From Chlorella sorokiniana (taxonomy: Eukaryota; Chlorophyta; Trebouxiophyceae; Chlorellales; Chlorellaceae): a stretch of DNA of 64,000 bases. Positions 23,694 through 35,180 of the stretch are shown piece after piece (within the stretch, counting starts at the first letter, position 1; each line of letters starts with the position of its first letter). The notes beneath the pieces were generated by a model, which was not told where the DNA came from, did no database searches, and worked only from the letters and a program-made list of their open reading frames with translations. Location of the stretch: assembly GCA_025917655.1 (NCBI GenBank), contig CP084619.1:2523001-2587000 (forward strand). Reading direction: 5' to 3'. The translations under genes were made by a program, and so were the position numbers.

Positions 23694-24633
23694 AGGCCCG
23701 CCGCTGCAAGCGTGCTGCAGCGGCGGTGGCTCCGGAGCCCCTGGCGGTGGGTGCAGCTGGCAGCAGCAGCGAGCAGGAGGCTGTGGCAGACCCTGCTCCG
23801 TCACCGCTGCCGAGCGCCCCGCCGCCGTCCTGATGAGCCCAGGCGCCTTGACCCGGGCGCTTGCTCGCATGTCAGCACGTTTCGGCGCACAGCACTGGCT
23901 GCACAAGTCTCGACTGTGTGCCCCCTGGCCTGGCATGCCCTGCTGGGACGGCTCCACTTGTAGCGCGTTGTTACTTCTCCGCTCTGCGGTTTTCTGCTTG
24001 TTCGTGTTGCTGACAACCTGTGGGTGCTCCAAGCAAGGCGGGCGCAATATCCTAGGGTTTGACCACTCAACTACCGCAATTCAACCAAGCGCTCTATGCC
24101 TCTTTCCTTCTCTTTCCACTGACAGCTGTGTTGCCTTGTGCGCGACTCGACGAACGCTGGACCGCAGGAGATCCGGCTGCAGCTCCTTACCGGTGCTTCT
24201 GCCTGCTGGCTCGCATGTGCACCAGCTGCCGCGCTGCTGCTTAAGCCTCTTTGCTCTGTTCCTTGCATGTGAATCAGCAGATTGGCAGTGTCAAATGCCC
24301 AGCATGCGCATGGTGCAGGGAGAAAGAGGGGGCTGGGGAAAATGGACAGGTGAAAGAGAGGTGAAGGGGTTTGGACAGAGAACTTGGGAAGAGAGAAAGG
24401 ATTACTGGTGCAAGTGAGGTCTATGCGGAGATTGATAAGAGGTACCAAAGGGCGAGTACAGCAAAAAGCTAGCTCGGCATGGGATGGGCGTCAGAGTGTG
24501 CCGCAGCGCTGGTGTGTTGGGTTTGAGAGGCTCATGTTGCTGGGTAGTGGATGGGGGCCGGAGCTGAGGCCTGCCGGCCAACCCTGGCTGCATCAGGGTG
24601 CGTGCCTTGCATCGGCTTGTGCAGCGATGCAGG
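23694..24633. other. Convergent spacer between CDC50 (+) and fasciclin A (-)
   Basis: Should hold both 3' untranslated regions. I find no conserved protein signal and no TGTAA on either strand. A long plus frame (23566-24417) overlaps the last CDC50 exon in another frame and looks like a shadow. Confidence 0.4.
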
Positions 24634-26897
24634 CTATTGGGTGGCGGGGAGGGGGCGCACGCGTGCGCGCTCATGCAGAAGGGGCAGGCCGCCGCAGTCA
24701 CAGCAAAATCGAGGGGCGGGTGGTGAGAGTGCAGCACCCGCATGTCCCCCAGCCCGGCCGGCGCATGGTACAGAGCAGGGGGCGCTGGTGCGGCTAGGCG
24801 TCAACAAGGAGTGTGACGGGCGCAGGCTGGAGCTGCGCTTGGTGGCCAGCCCTGCAAGTTCCGCCTCCTCCTGCTGCGCCAGCGTGTCCATGGCGCCGCG
24901 CCGCCGCCGCCCCTCCGCGGCACGCCTGCGCAGCAGCACGACTGCCACCACCACCGCACAGGCCGCCACCGCCGCGCCCGCCACGGACGCTGCAATGACG
25001 AGCACGCGCTCGCTGCTGCTGCCGCCGCTGCTGGCGGCGTCGCCGCCGACAGGGGCCGCTGGCGTTGCTGGCATTGGCGCGCCATTGCCGCTGCTCACCG
25101 TGATTTCGGTGTCGTTGGAGTGCCGGCCCCCGCCGCCGGCGCTGCCATCGTTGCTGCCATCGGGGCGGGTGATTCGCCGCCGCTGTCGCCGCCGTTCACA
25201 GCAGGCGACGCACCGCCGCCGTCGCAACCTGGGTCGCTGGCAGGGGCGGGAGCCGCACCCAGCAGGCTGCCATCCAGAAGCTCCCAGAAGCTGCTGCCAT
25301 TCCTCAAGTCCGGCACATCATCCACCAGCCGCGGCAGGTCGCTGCGACAGCAGAGGGCCGGGCGACCCGGTGTTCTTGGCGGAGCCGGGCGAGAGCCGGG
25401 CGGGCAGCGAGCGGGAGCGCGCAGCCAGGCCACGCAACACCCCAGCTGCTGCACGCAGGAGGCCTGCCGCAGCCATCACGGGTGTTTAACAATAATGGTG
25501 GGGAGGGACTGGCGGGGGATGACGGCGGCGGCTGCTGCGGCGGCAAAACTAGCGCCCAACCCTGTCGCGCCAGACGCCACCGCCCGGCCCCAGCCCCCGC
25601 CAGCCCCCACCTGAACGACTGCGTGGGCAGCAGCACCGCGTCAATCACATGCAGCCAGCCGTTGCACGCCTCCCGGGAGCCCAGCAGCCGCGCGTTGTTG
25701 GCGGGCCAGCCGCCGGTGGCCACCACGGGGCGCGTGGAGGCGTCCAGTGAGACGGTGAAGCGTGCGTCGTCGGCGCCCAGCGCGCGCCCCAGGCTCGTCT
25801 GCAGCCCCGAGTAGCCCTCCGCCACCAGGCGGCCAAGGTTGTAGGCGCTACGGGTAGCAAGGGGTGGGAGAGGGAGGGGCGCTGGGGGCATGCACAGGCA
25901 AGCAAATGGCGTGGGAGAGGGAACAGCTCACCCATGTCCCAAACAGCGGCGGCAGCGACGGCCGTGGCTGCGCCGCGTGCGCCAGGCCGGCGGCGCATGC
26001 ATGGCTGCCCTGGCTCACCCCCGGGTATTTGGTGGTACAGCAACACCGAGTAGAAGCCGTCCTGCAGGCTCTGCTGCTCCTCCAGGCTCGCTGCGTCTGC
26101 AACACGACTGGGAAGCAAGATTCCTGGCCTGCCACAAGCCCGGCTGCCCCTTGCCGCGCAGCTCCTCAGCATGCCAGAACACGGCGGTGCACCCAGCTGC
26201 AGATGCAGTCAGAAGATGCATGGTGCAGCGAAAAACGGTCAGGCGCTTGATTCAACCGTCAGAAGGGGGCGGCGGTCCATCTGGAGATTCGCTGGATAGC
26301 GTGCAGATATGGAACCTGCACCATCTCCCGGCACCCAGCACACCTACTGCCAGCGCCTGCAACGCCGCGTTTGTGGGCAGGAACACCGTGAAGTTCTTGC
26401 CGCCGTCCACTGAGAATGCGTTGTAGCCTGCGGCTGCGAGCTGCACCATTTGGCGCAGCTGCGGGTACTGCCGAGCGACGTCCACCAGCGACGGCCGACA
26501 CCGCTTGGGCTTCAGCGTCGTGCTGCCGTCACTGTCATCGCTGTCTGTGCCGCCATCGGCAGTGTTGTTGGTAGTGCCAGCGGCCTGCTGCAAGCGCCGC
26601 TCCAGGTGCGCTGGTTGCATGGCGCTGCTGCTTGCTGCCGCCGTTGCCGCCAACCCTCTATCACCCTGCACCAAGCGGTAGTGCGGCGTGGCGGCCCTCA
26701 GCGGCGGGTTTATTTGATTCCTGATGCCGTCAGGAAGGTAGAAGGGCTGCAGGAGGTGGGCACGGATCTCCCCAGCCTCCTGCAGTTGAGGGGTTGCCGC
26801 AAACAACGCCAGCGCTGGGCAGCAAACGCACCTGGCGATTGCTGGCGAGCGCATCAATCAATAGCAGGAGGAAGACCAGCCGCAGAGCGCTCATCAT
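24634..26897 (-). CDS. Fasciclin (FAS1) domain protein A, membrane-anchored
   Basis: Secretory-pathway protein with a FAS1 adhesion fold; algal and plant members sit at the cell surface. ATG at 26897. Exon 1 (26897-26832) is a signal peptide: MMSALRLVFLLLLIDALAS. Exon 2 (26779-26344) has SLVDVARQYPQLRQMV and the FAS1 H1 box KNFTVFLPTNAALQAL. Exon 3 (26096-26019) gives SLQDGFYSVLLYHQIPG. Exon 4 (25847-25611) gives DARFTVSLD and the H2-like CNGWLHVIDAVLLP. Exon 5 (25341-24634) is a Gly/Ser/Pro-rich stem, then one hydrophobic span (VLVIAASVAGAAVAACAVVV) followed by LLRRRAAEGRRRR, i.e. a type I membrane topology with basic stop-transfer. Homology changes frame near 26015 and near 25140. It is a distant relative of fasciclin B at 40656-42734. 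Function beyond adhesion fold is unknown. Confidence 0.8.
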
Positions 26898-27296
26898 GCG
26901 AGCGGCCCAGCAGCCTGGGCTTGCGGCTGGGAAGCCCTGGCTGCCCCAAACTTGTCCTGTCAGCTAGCAGTATGACAATGCAATGCCCGGGGTGCGTAGG
27001 CAGGGGACATGGCCAAGCCGATCAACGCTGGCGCCAACTCCTCACAGTGGAAGGGGCCCTTGCGGGTGCGGGCCCTGCCGGACCTGCCTTTTGGGCGAAC
27101 TGACGATCGGGTTCACGCTCCGAACCCAAACACGGGAGATAAGGCAGTCCCATGGGCCGCGGTGTCCGCAGCCGTCCTCCCCGCCCTTGCTTGCCCCTGG
27201 CCTGCCTCAGCTCAGCAGACACACGAGGTCTGAGTGAGTTGCACACTGGTCGACAACCACAGTGAGCAGACGCAGCCTGCAGTCAGCAGAGGATCA
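26898..27296 (-). other. Spacer between tandem fasciclin A and DUF2358/SOUL genes
   Basis: 399 bases that should hold the 3' UTR of the SOUL gene and the promoter of fasciclin A. No coding signal or recognised element. Confidence 0.4.
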
Positions 27297-29193
27297 CTAC
27301 CACAGCTGGAACCCCTGGATTGGAATCAACACTTCGCTGCGCCACCGTGCCGGGCTGCGCGGCGCCGCCGGGCCGCCGCCGGGCGCCAGCAGCCAGTTGC
27401 GGCCCACGGGCTGCAGCCCCGCCTTCGCCAGCGCACCCTCTAATCGGGCCCTGACCAGCTCGGCTGCCCTTTGGTCCGGCTCTCCATTGAAGTCTGCCAC
27501 AGCATACACGTTGTGGCTCTCCTCCATGTCGTCCACAAACTGCGTTGCATTCTGAGGCAGCCGGGTGTACCGCCGCACCTCATATGGCTGCCGCTTCAGC
27601 AGCACCTCGTACTGCCCGGGATCTTGGGGACCCTGCCGCAAGTCTCCCACCTGCGGCGCAACGCACATGGGGGCAGGCGCACTGATGGAACAGCCCGCTG
27701 CTGCCTCAGCTACGGCGCATGCCACAGACCACGGTTGCGACCGCTCCAAACTTGCACTGCCTACTACTTGTACTGCGGCCTCCCTCCCTGCGCTGTGGCT
27801 CAGGCCCGTACAGCCAGCGACAGCACAGAGCAGAACCCCCAAAACAAAACACACACCCACACAAGCAGCTGCAGGGCGCCTTGGGAGCCCACCTGCTGCA
27901 GCATGTGCAGGAAGGCCTCGAGCGAGAAGTACCTCTGCTGCTGCACAGCGTCCCACGTGTCCACGTGGCGGTTGAAGCGGCCTGGAGAAGGGAATGGGTG
28001 CCGAGGGGCCTGACAGTCAGTGAGGCGTCAGCAAACTGGCAGCCCCGCAGCAAGCGGGCAGGGGGCACAGGGCAAGCACTCTGTTGGCAGGCTCCTGCTC
28101 GGCTCCGTCCTGCCGCACAGGCACCTAGGCAAGCCTTCTGCGATGCGCAGGTGTGCCCAGGGAGGCAGGCAGGCGCAGGCGGCACCCACCCGTCTCAGGG
28201 TTGATGCCCATGATGCTCGTCCCCGTGAAGGTGAGCCGCGGGTCCCAGACGCGGCGCAGCAGCGTGCCGCGAGCCACCGCCAAGCCCATGCGCATCGTCC
28301 AGCGCGTGGTCACCTCCAGCGGCCCCGTGCGCCGGATGTCATGCAGCACAAAGATGGGGGAGAAGACGCGGCGCAGGAAAGCGATGTTGAAGAGGTAGCC
28401 TGCGTGAAGGGGGACAGCGTGAGGGTGCAGGGCAGGCAGGCACAAGGGCATGTCAAGGGAAGCATGGCTATTGCCGAGAAACGGCCGTTGCGGTCAGTCT
28501 CAGCTGGTACGTGCAGGCGCCGTACGCACCCTGGATGCCATTGTAATAAGTGATGGGGTCTTCAAACACCACCTGCAGGCGGCAGGCGCAGAGCAGGGGT
28601 CAGTCAGACAGGTGGCTACGCTTGCGGGCGCCGCTGCTTGTCCCCAGCACCCGGCCGAGGCAGAGCCTGCCGCAACAGCTGCTCGGCGTGCAGCTATCAG
28701 ATGAGGGCATCGCAGCATGCGGCAGCAGCGCCGCGCGGCGTGAGAGGAAGCAGCGGCAGCGGCGGGCTCACATCGGGTTCGTACTTGCTGGCATCAATGC
28801 CCCGGTCATCGAACAGGTGCTGCAGGTCCTCCTTCAGGAAACTCATGAGCTCCTGCATGCATCATGTCCAGGCTGCGCGATGAGTTGATGGGCCATGGGC
28901 TATGGGGCTTTGTCCTGCTGCCCCAGAGCCGCCGCACGCACCTCAACAAGGCGGTCCTGCTGATCCGGGTGCGGGCGGGGATGCAGCTGGCCAAGGCGTC
29001 GCTGCCCAGAAGTGGCATCCTTGGGGTTGGCATGGGCTGCGAGCGGCCTGGCAGCGTGCCTGGCAGGGGAGGATCGAGCTGGGAGGAACGCCTGCCGGGC
29101 CAGGCCGGCAGCAGAGCGGCGAGCACTGCCAGTCACGCCGACCGCGATAGCGCCAGTTGCGCTGCAGATACTGAAACCCCAAGCACAAGTCAT
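27297..29193 (-). CDS. Chloroplast DUF2358 + SOUL heme-binding protein
   Basis: Two-domain protein as in Arabidopsis At5g20140: N-terminal DUF2358 (NTF2-like) and C-terminal SOUL domain, which binds heme or other tetrapyrroles. Exons: 29193-28942, 28852-28772, 28572-28530, 28399-28190, 27981-27893, 27650-27297 (TAG). Exon 1 is a Ser/Ala/Arg-rich transit peptide ending DQQDRLVE. DUF2358 marks follow: HLFDDRGIDASKYEPD, VVFEDPITYYNGIQGYLFN, GPLEVTTRWTMRM and LTFTGTSIMGINPETG. The bridge reads RHVDTWDAVQQQRYFSLEAF. SOUL marks are QYEVLLKRQPYEVRRYTR and, at the end, ELVRARLEGALAKAGLQP with RWRSEVLIPI. The SOUL part is short (about 115 residues): most of the middle of a normal SOUL domain, including the PMTTPV-type segment, seems to be missing between FVDDMEESH and YAVADFNGEP. 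Every phase fits without a frame change. Its divergent neighbour is the CRM gene. Confidence 0.9.
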
Positions 29194-29584
29194 GCTGCTA
29201 CCGCGGCAGGGAGGGAAGCCGGGTGGTATGGCGACAGATTGGATTGACTTGCTGCGCACACTGGAGGTAACTTGAATGATGGCGCTTAGATGAATACAAG
29301 CTCGATGGTTGTGACTGGTCGGAGACAGTTCGGTTGCGGCAGGGCTGCAGCCTTGAAACCAGCCTCGGTGGATTGGAAGGAGAGGAACAACCAGCACTCG
29401 GATGCACGTTCTGCTGCTTACTGATTATCTAAGACTAATCAATAACCCGTGAATTTGTTTCGAAGTCCAGTGGTGGCGCAGAGGCCACCGCCGCAACTTG
29501 CCTCCCAGCATCGGGAGCCAGCAGCCGTGCTCGACCATCGGCAGCTAGCCTCGAAGAGAAGAAGGTCACGGTACTAACTCCATC
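29194..29584. promoter_or_regulatory. Shared upstream region of SOUL (-) and CRM (+) genes
   Basis: 391 bases between divergent start codons. The stretch 29420-29460 is AT-richer (gattatctaagactaatc). No named element recognised. Confidence 0.5.
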
Positions 29585-30585
29585 ATGCATTGCAGCCGCA
29601 GTGCACCCCACGCAGCCCAGGGCCACGCGGCCGCCGCTGTGCGTCTGCGGCAGTCAGCGCCCGCTCCACCGGCGCTCGTCACGCCTGCCGCCCTACGTAT
29701 CCCCCGGCTGGCCAGTATGACCCCTGCGGTAGGGACAGCGGCTGCTTCAGCGCCTCGCCGCATGGCGGTCGCTGTGGCAGCAGCGGCAGCAGACGACAGC
29801 GGCGGCGGCCACCAGCGCCCGCTGTCCAACGCCGAGCGCAAGGCCAAGCGGGCAGAGGCACAGCGCCTGGGGCGGCGGCTGTGCAGCGTGAACTTGGGGC
29901 AGAAGGGCTTGACGCCCGCCTTCCTTGAAGGCTTTCGGCTTGCCCTCGCCGCCAATGAGCTGGTCAAGGTGGGTACTCATGAGTGCCGAGGGGCGAGAAC
30001 GGCAGCACCCCTCTCAGCTCCCTGGACGTGAAGCCCAGCACAACGCAATGCCTGCCAGCGCACAGACAGCAGGGCGGGTTGCCGGGGAGCGCGGCTGGCG
30101 AGGCAGGCCAGTCTGGATGGGGAGCGTGCCCTCAGCCCTGGCCCCCGGCGCTGAACCTGCGTTGTCTGGCCCGCAGGTGCGCGTGGGCGCCTGCGACGAG
30201 ACGCGGGAGGAGGTGGCGGCAGCACTGACGGCGGAGTGCGACTGCGTGTTGGTGCACTCAATCGGTTTCACCCTGACCTTCTATCGGGAGGCGGGCCTGC
30301 CGCCGCCGCCCGCCTCGCGGCGCGGGCCTGGCGCCGCCGCTGCGCCTGGGGGAGGAGGAGGGCAGCGGCTGGGAGGAGTGCGACCCCGACGAGGTGGATG
30401 AGCTGGACCCTGAGCTGGCGGCCCACCTCATGGAGAACGAGGACGCATTCAGCGACAGCGACAGCGAGGGCGAGGGCAGCGACGGCGAAGCGGAGGCAGG
30501 CGGCGGGCGCGGCGGCAGCAGCGGGCGGCAGGCGGCGAAGCAGGGGCGGCCTCCGCCGCCGCCCGAGTTCACGGTCTTGAGCTGA
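29585..30585 (+). CDS. CRM-domain (YhbY-like) RNA-binding protein, probably organellar
   Basis: Small protein with one CRM domain, the fold of bacterial YhbY and of plant chloroplast splicing factors (CRS1, CAF). Two exons: 29585-29968 and 30177-30585 (TGA). The first 70 residues are Ala/Arg/Ser-rich and look like a transit peptide. The domain begins LSNAERKAKRAEAQRLG, continues GLTPAFLEGFRLALAANELVK across the intron, then VRVGACDETREEVAAAL and CDCVLVHSIGFTLTFYRE. The usual GxxG loop is weak here (VNLGQKGL). After the domain the open frame changes to Gly-rich, but a single missing base near 30347 restores an acidic tail (EEEGSGWEECDPDEVDELD, then a Ser/Asp/Glu stretch) ending EFTVLS. I prefer the acidic version because its composition is protein-like. 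RNA target unknown. Confidence 0.82.
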
Positions 30586-31932
30586 AGGTGGCGGCTGCAG
30601 GTTGGTCACCCAATTGGCATTCTCTTTCCCAGCGGACGCTGTGAGCTTGAGCAGTGGGAGGATCAGGTCACACAGGGCCCGCAAGAGCAGGCAATTATAT
30701 CTCGATGAGGGGATGCAAGGTGGGGCATGGACAATAGGCTTGGAGATCAAAACGACGCAAGCGGCTCTCGAGTGTGGTCAAGCTCAGCGTGACGCAGGCG
30801 CATCGGAGCGCTGACGCATGGGAAGTACAGCGGGGTTAGGCTTGATGGGATATCATAGTCAGCCTGGCGCGGGGCCAGAGCAACTTTGCGAGGGAGGGTG
30901 GGCAGCCCATCGGGTGCAGGTGGGCGGCCAGAAGGGAGACAAAGTTGCATGCAGGAGCATCGCGAAAGGGGGACAAGTGCTGTGTCTTGAAGAGCATGAG
31001 CAGCAGGGGCACTGCTGGGTGGGGAGAGGGGCGGCAGCAGGGCTGCGGGCTGACAGTCCAGGGGGCCACCGCCGGCAGAGCGTTCGCAACAGAGGGAGCG
31101 CAGGCACCAAGAATTTCAGGAACCCGTGACGGCGCTCCACACACGGAAACGAAGAAGATGTGTTGCGTTTTGGGCTGGGTGCGTTAAGGTGGGGGCCAGC
31201 GGTGTGCGGCAACTGCGCCATCGGGTTGGTGGTTTGTGAAGCGCTTCGGGGAATGCGCGGGGGCCGCTGCAGAGAGCTTGCCCAAGGGGGCTCAAACTGG
31301 GGTGGCGGCGTGGCGGCACACGCCCGGCATCGAAAAGCAGTGGCAGGTGTTGAAGGTGGGAGTGGAGAAGCATTGTGGAGTGTATCGCTCGCAGCCAGGG
31401 GGCGTTGGCGCAGCGCAATGAAAGCCAGGTGCGGTGACAGGGTAAAACCTTTGGGGCAACAGCAACGGACGAGGAAGCGCGTGTGAGGGCAGGCCAGCAC
31501 GCCAAGGCTGGGGCATCAAACCTAAGCGAGGCGAAGAGTGTTGGGCAGGCAAGGAGGGCCGCCCTGTCGCGGCATGCAGGCTGCACGGGGCTGGTAGGCC
31601 AGCGCAAAGGCACAGGTTTGAGTTGAAGGGGGAGGGAGGGTGGTGCAAGCCCTCGCGTGCCAGCAAAAGAGGGGATCGTTGACGGGTCAGTCTCGTGAGC
31701 AGCCGGCGGCCATCATATTTGCAGGTGGGCAGCGCTGTCAGCTTGTTGCGTGCGGACCTTCGTCCGCATCATGGGCACTGGGGCAGGCTGCTATGAATGG
31801 GGCGGCAAAATTGTGGGCGCTGTGCGGCTGCGGGGCGCCCAGGACACTAGGGGCGGCCGCCGGAGGTGCTTGCGCGCAAAACAATGCGGTCTGACAGGCC
31901 CCAGCGAAGGGGCAGCGACTTGGGCAGGCGCC
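30586..31932. other. Long convergent spacer between CRM (+) and UBP1 (-)
   Basis: 1.35 kb with open frames on the minus strand (e.g. 30859-31500) that are Pro/Ser/His-rich and match no family I know. Probably two 3' untranslated regions plus spacer; UBP1 messages in plants have fairly long 3' ends. No TGTAA seen. Confidence 0.4.
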
Positions 31933-34900
31933 TCAGTTGGCACCGCCAGCGCTAAAGAATGCCATGCTGGGCTGCATGCCGGCGCCGCCATAGGGCAGCG
32001 CGTAGGGCATCGCGGCCATCTGCTGCAGCTGCAGATCGGGGTGGGGCGGCCAAGGGCAACTCACTGTCTGCATGCTGCGGTTCCAGCTCTGAACACCACC
32101 AACACTGGAACAGCTGGTTGTACAGCAGCGAGGCGGCAGATGCAACCAGCCCCGCACGCTCGGCAGCGCCTTGGCCCCGGATGCTCCCCGCCTTGCCTGA
32201 GAGGGGTCCAGTGAGAGCCCCGCTGCTGCGCGCCGCCATTCCCCAGCATAGCTGCAGATACCGCACCCTGCTGGCCCACCCCCATGCCCGCCATGCCAGC
32301 AACGCCGCCGTGAATCAGCGCCTGGGCGCCCGCAGCGGCCATCGGCATGTGAGCGCCGCCCATCACCGCGCCGCCCATCATTGCGTTGGCCATCATGCTT
32401 GGCAAATGCGTGCCCACGCCGCCATGCGCGCCCATGCCGCCGTGCACGCCCATGCCGCCGTGCACACCTGTGCCGCCATGGCCAAGCATCGCAGCTGCAA
32501 CATCGAAGCAGAGGGGGCTGGGAGTCAGCAGCAGGGCTCAGAAGGTCTCCTGATCACTGGGCCCTCCCAGCTTCCCAGCAACGGGGAGGCACTATGGCAG
32601 GGAGTCCGGCAGGGCAGGAGGGAGGCTGCTGGTGGGCGCCAGCCGCGGCAGGGCGCACCAGGCGAGACCATGGTGAGCGGGTTGATGCCCGCGGCTGCCG
32701 CCAGCATGAGGCTCGTCTGCACGCCGCTGGGGGTGTTGGGGTGGCGCCCCCACGAGCACTTCATGACCTTGCCGCCCAGGGCCTGCGGCCGCAGGTTGGT
32801 GGGCAGCAGGGTGAGGGAAGCCTGCCGGGCAGGCTTGCGCACGGGCAGCACTTGGCGGGGGTGTCCTGCCCAGCAGCAGGGGCGGGCTGGCGGCGGAGGC
32901 GCGGGCGAGGGACTCTGCTGTGCCCCCGGTGACGGTGCAGCCCGCCCCTCGCCACAAAGGGCTGGCACAGCGCCAGCGCAGGCCCACCTGGCCGTTCATG
33001 CCGACAATGGCCCGCACCGCGTCCGCGTGGTTCTTGTACCGCACGAATCCGTAGGAGCCCTTGCGGTACAGCTTCACCTCGGTGATGGGGCCAAAGGCGC
33101 CAAAGTGGCGCCGCACCTCCGCGTCTGCACCGGTGCGGCGGCAGCGGGCGCCCGACTGTGAGCGTGGCGTGCGTGCTGCGATGCGCAGTGAGGGCCCGCA
33201 TCACCCTGTCGTGCCTCAGCCCGCGCGGTGCCGCAAGCACCCTCGCGTGCGGCGCCCCATGCAGCAGGGCTGCCCTGCAGGCGCGGCGTGCCGCCCTCAC
33301 CAGGCAGGCTGGGCGACAGGTTGCCCACGTACACGTTTGTGTTGGTGGGGTCGGCTCTGTCCAGGATCTGGGGGTCCATGGACACCAGGCCCTCCGTCTT
33401 GTGCTGCGCCCAGCCGCAGCGCACGCGCCGCGCGCCAATGAACTGGCCATGCATCAGCTGAACGAAAGGGCGGGGGCGGGGGGGAGCACTGCTTGGGTGT
33501 GACACACACGTGGATTCCCGGCCTGAAGAGGGAGACAAGCCCCGGTGCCTGGCCTTGCCCACACAGCAGCTGTGTGCTTGGTTGAAGTTGCCACACACCG
33601 CCACAGGAAACATGGAGCTGTGCAGCAGCTTTTCAACCGTCCCCCTCCCCCAACATTCCGCAAGCCCCCACCTGGATGGCTGCCTCCGCCTCCTCCCGAT
33701 GGCGGAAGGACACGAAGCCGTAGCCGCGGGAGCGGCCCGTTCCGTGGTCCCACATGACACGCGCGTCGCTGCAGCCCGGGCAGGGCTGGAAGGCGGCGTG
33801 CAGCATGGCGTCCGTCACGTCTGCACCCAGGGAGGAGGGGCGCGCACGCATGCATGTGGTGGGTGTTGCGTGTCGTGTGTGGGAGGGTGGGTGGGGGTGA
33901 ATAGTTGGAAGGGCAGCAGTGTGCCGGTGTGGGGGTGTCGTGGGGGTGAAGGGGTGCACAAACGCACGCACACACGCAGGCCCGATGCCGCCCCACAGAG
34001 CAGTGCCCTGGCTGCACAGGCCGCGGCTGCGGGGTGCGGGGCGCCCACCTGAGGAGAGGTCGCCCACAAAGACGTGGAAGTGGTGGGCCACCTCCTCCTT
34101 CTGCTCCTTCTGGAAGGCCCAGTTGATGCGCGCCTCCTGCCCAAACAGAACAGTCTTGGCCACGCGGTCCAGGGCGGCCTGCGCGCTCGCTGGGTCTGCC
34201 GCACACGCGGTTGGGGAGGGGCGGGAGGGGGCATGTGGGGTGAGACACTGGAGCAGCCGCTCTCCTGCAGGCTGGGGGCAGGCAGCGCGCATGTGCTGCC
34301 CGCGTGCCCTGCCGACCAAGTGCAACAACACGCCCCCGAACCGAGGACGCTGCCCTGTTGCAGCAGAGCACGGCGCCCCAGCCCTGTGGAGAGCACACCC
34401 GCAAACTTGGCAAAGCCGTAGCCGGCCGACACGCCCGTGGCCTTGTCCTTGATGACCTTCAGCTCAGTGATGCCGCCCAGCCCCGCAAACACCTCCTGCA
34501 GCGTGGCCTCGCTGACAAAGGGGTGCAGATTGCCCAGGTAGAGCGTGCGGTTGCTGTCGGCGCCTGCCGCGCCGCTGGACGCGAGGCTGGCCGAGGAGGG
34601 GCTCACGGCCAGCAAGCCGCTGCCGCCGCTGCCGCCCGCCGCCAGCACAGAGTGGGAGGAGTCGCTTGGGGGACGATGGCGCTGGGCAGGCCACCAGGGC
34701 CTGTTGGGTCAAGGCAGCGCGGTTGTGGTCAGGGAGCAGTGAGCGGCAGAGGGGCATGGGGCGAGAGCAGGCATGTACCAGTGTACCAGTGTACCCTGCC
34801 AAACCCCGGGCGCACAGCTGGCCGTCCAGCCAGGCAGCGGCGAGCTCACCCTGTGAGGGCAGCGCGACCGCCTTGCCGTTGCCTTGCGGCGACAGCTGGA

Positions 34901-35180
34901 GGGGCAGCTGGGCTGAGGCAGGCGCTGGGCTCGGCTGCTGCTGCTGCTGCGGTTGCAGCGGGAGGGGCACTGACACTGGGGCCCCTCCCTCGGCTGCGCT
35001 GCGGCCCGGCTGCGTGGCGGACGCCTGGGTCATGGTGCGGCCAACACACACGCTGCTCGCAAGCGCCGCTGGCAATGACTCGGGGTGCTGCTGCTGCTCC
35101 TGCTGCTGCTCGTGCGCGCTGCTGCTAAAGGCGGGGCCGGCGCTAACGATGTTCCCTCCCGTTCCGGGCCCCAGGTCCAT
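31933..35180 (-). CDS. UBP1: UBP1/TIA-1-type RNA-binding protein with three RRMs
   Basis: Oligouridylate-binding protein related to plant UBP1 and animal TIA-1, acting on pre-mRNA and in stress granules. I choose ATG 35180 (MDLGPGTGGNIVSAG); an in-frame ATG at 35033 is the alternative. Exons: 35180-34850, 34681-34399, 34195-34049, 33820-33672, 33457-33301, 33124-32988, 32782-32659, 32494-31933 (TGA). The N-terminus is Gln-rich. RRM1 has RNP2 LYLGNL and RNP1 AGYGFAKF. RRM2 has VFVGDL, ARVMWD and RGYGFVSF. RRM3 has VYVGNL and GSYGFVRY. The linker RRVRCGWA and the RRM3 end KVMKCSWGRHPN are the classic TIA/UBP1 signatures. The C-terminus is built of Gly/Met/His repeats (GVHGGMGVHGGMGAHGG) and ends MPYALPYGGAG. 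One frame slip lies near 34662 in a C run; the last exon mixes frames and may hide a small intron. Confidence 0.92.

Noticed and set aside
23566-24417. A 283-codon plus frame overlapping the last CDC50 exon
   Set aside because: The CDC50 tail is in another frame and ends at 23693. The rest has no recognisable motif and lies in the expected 3' UTR.
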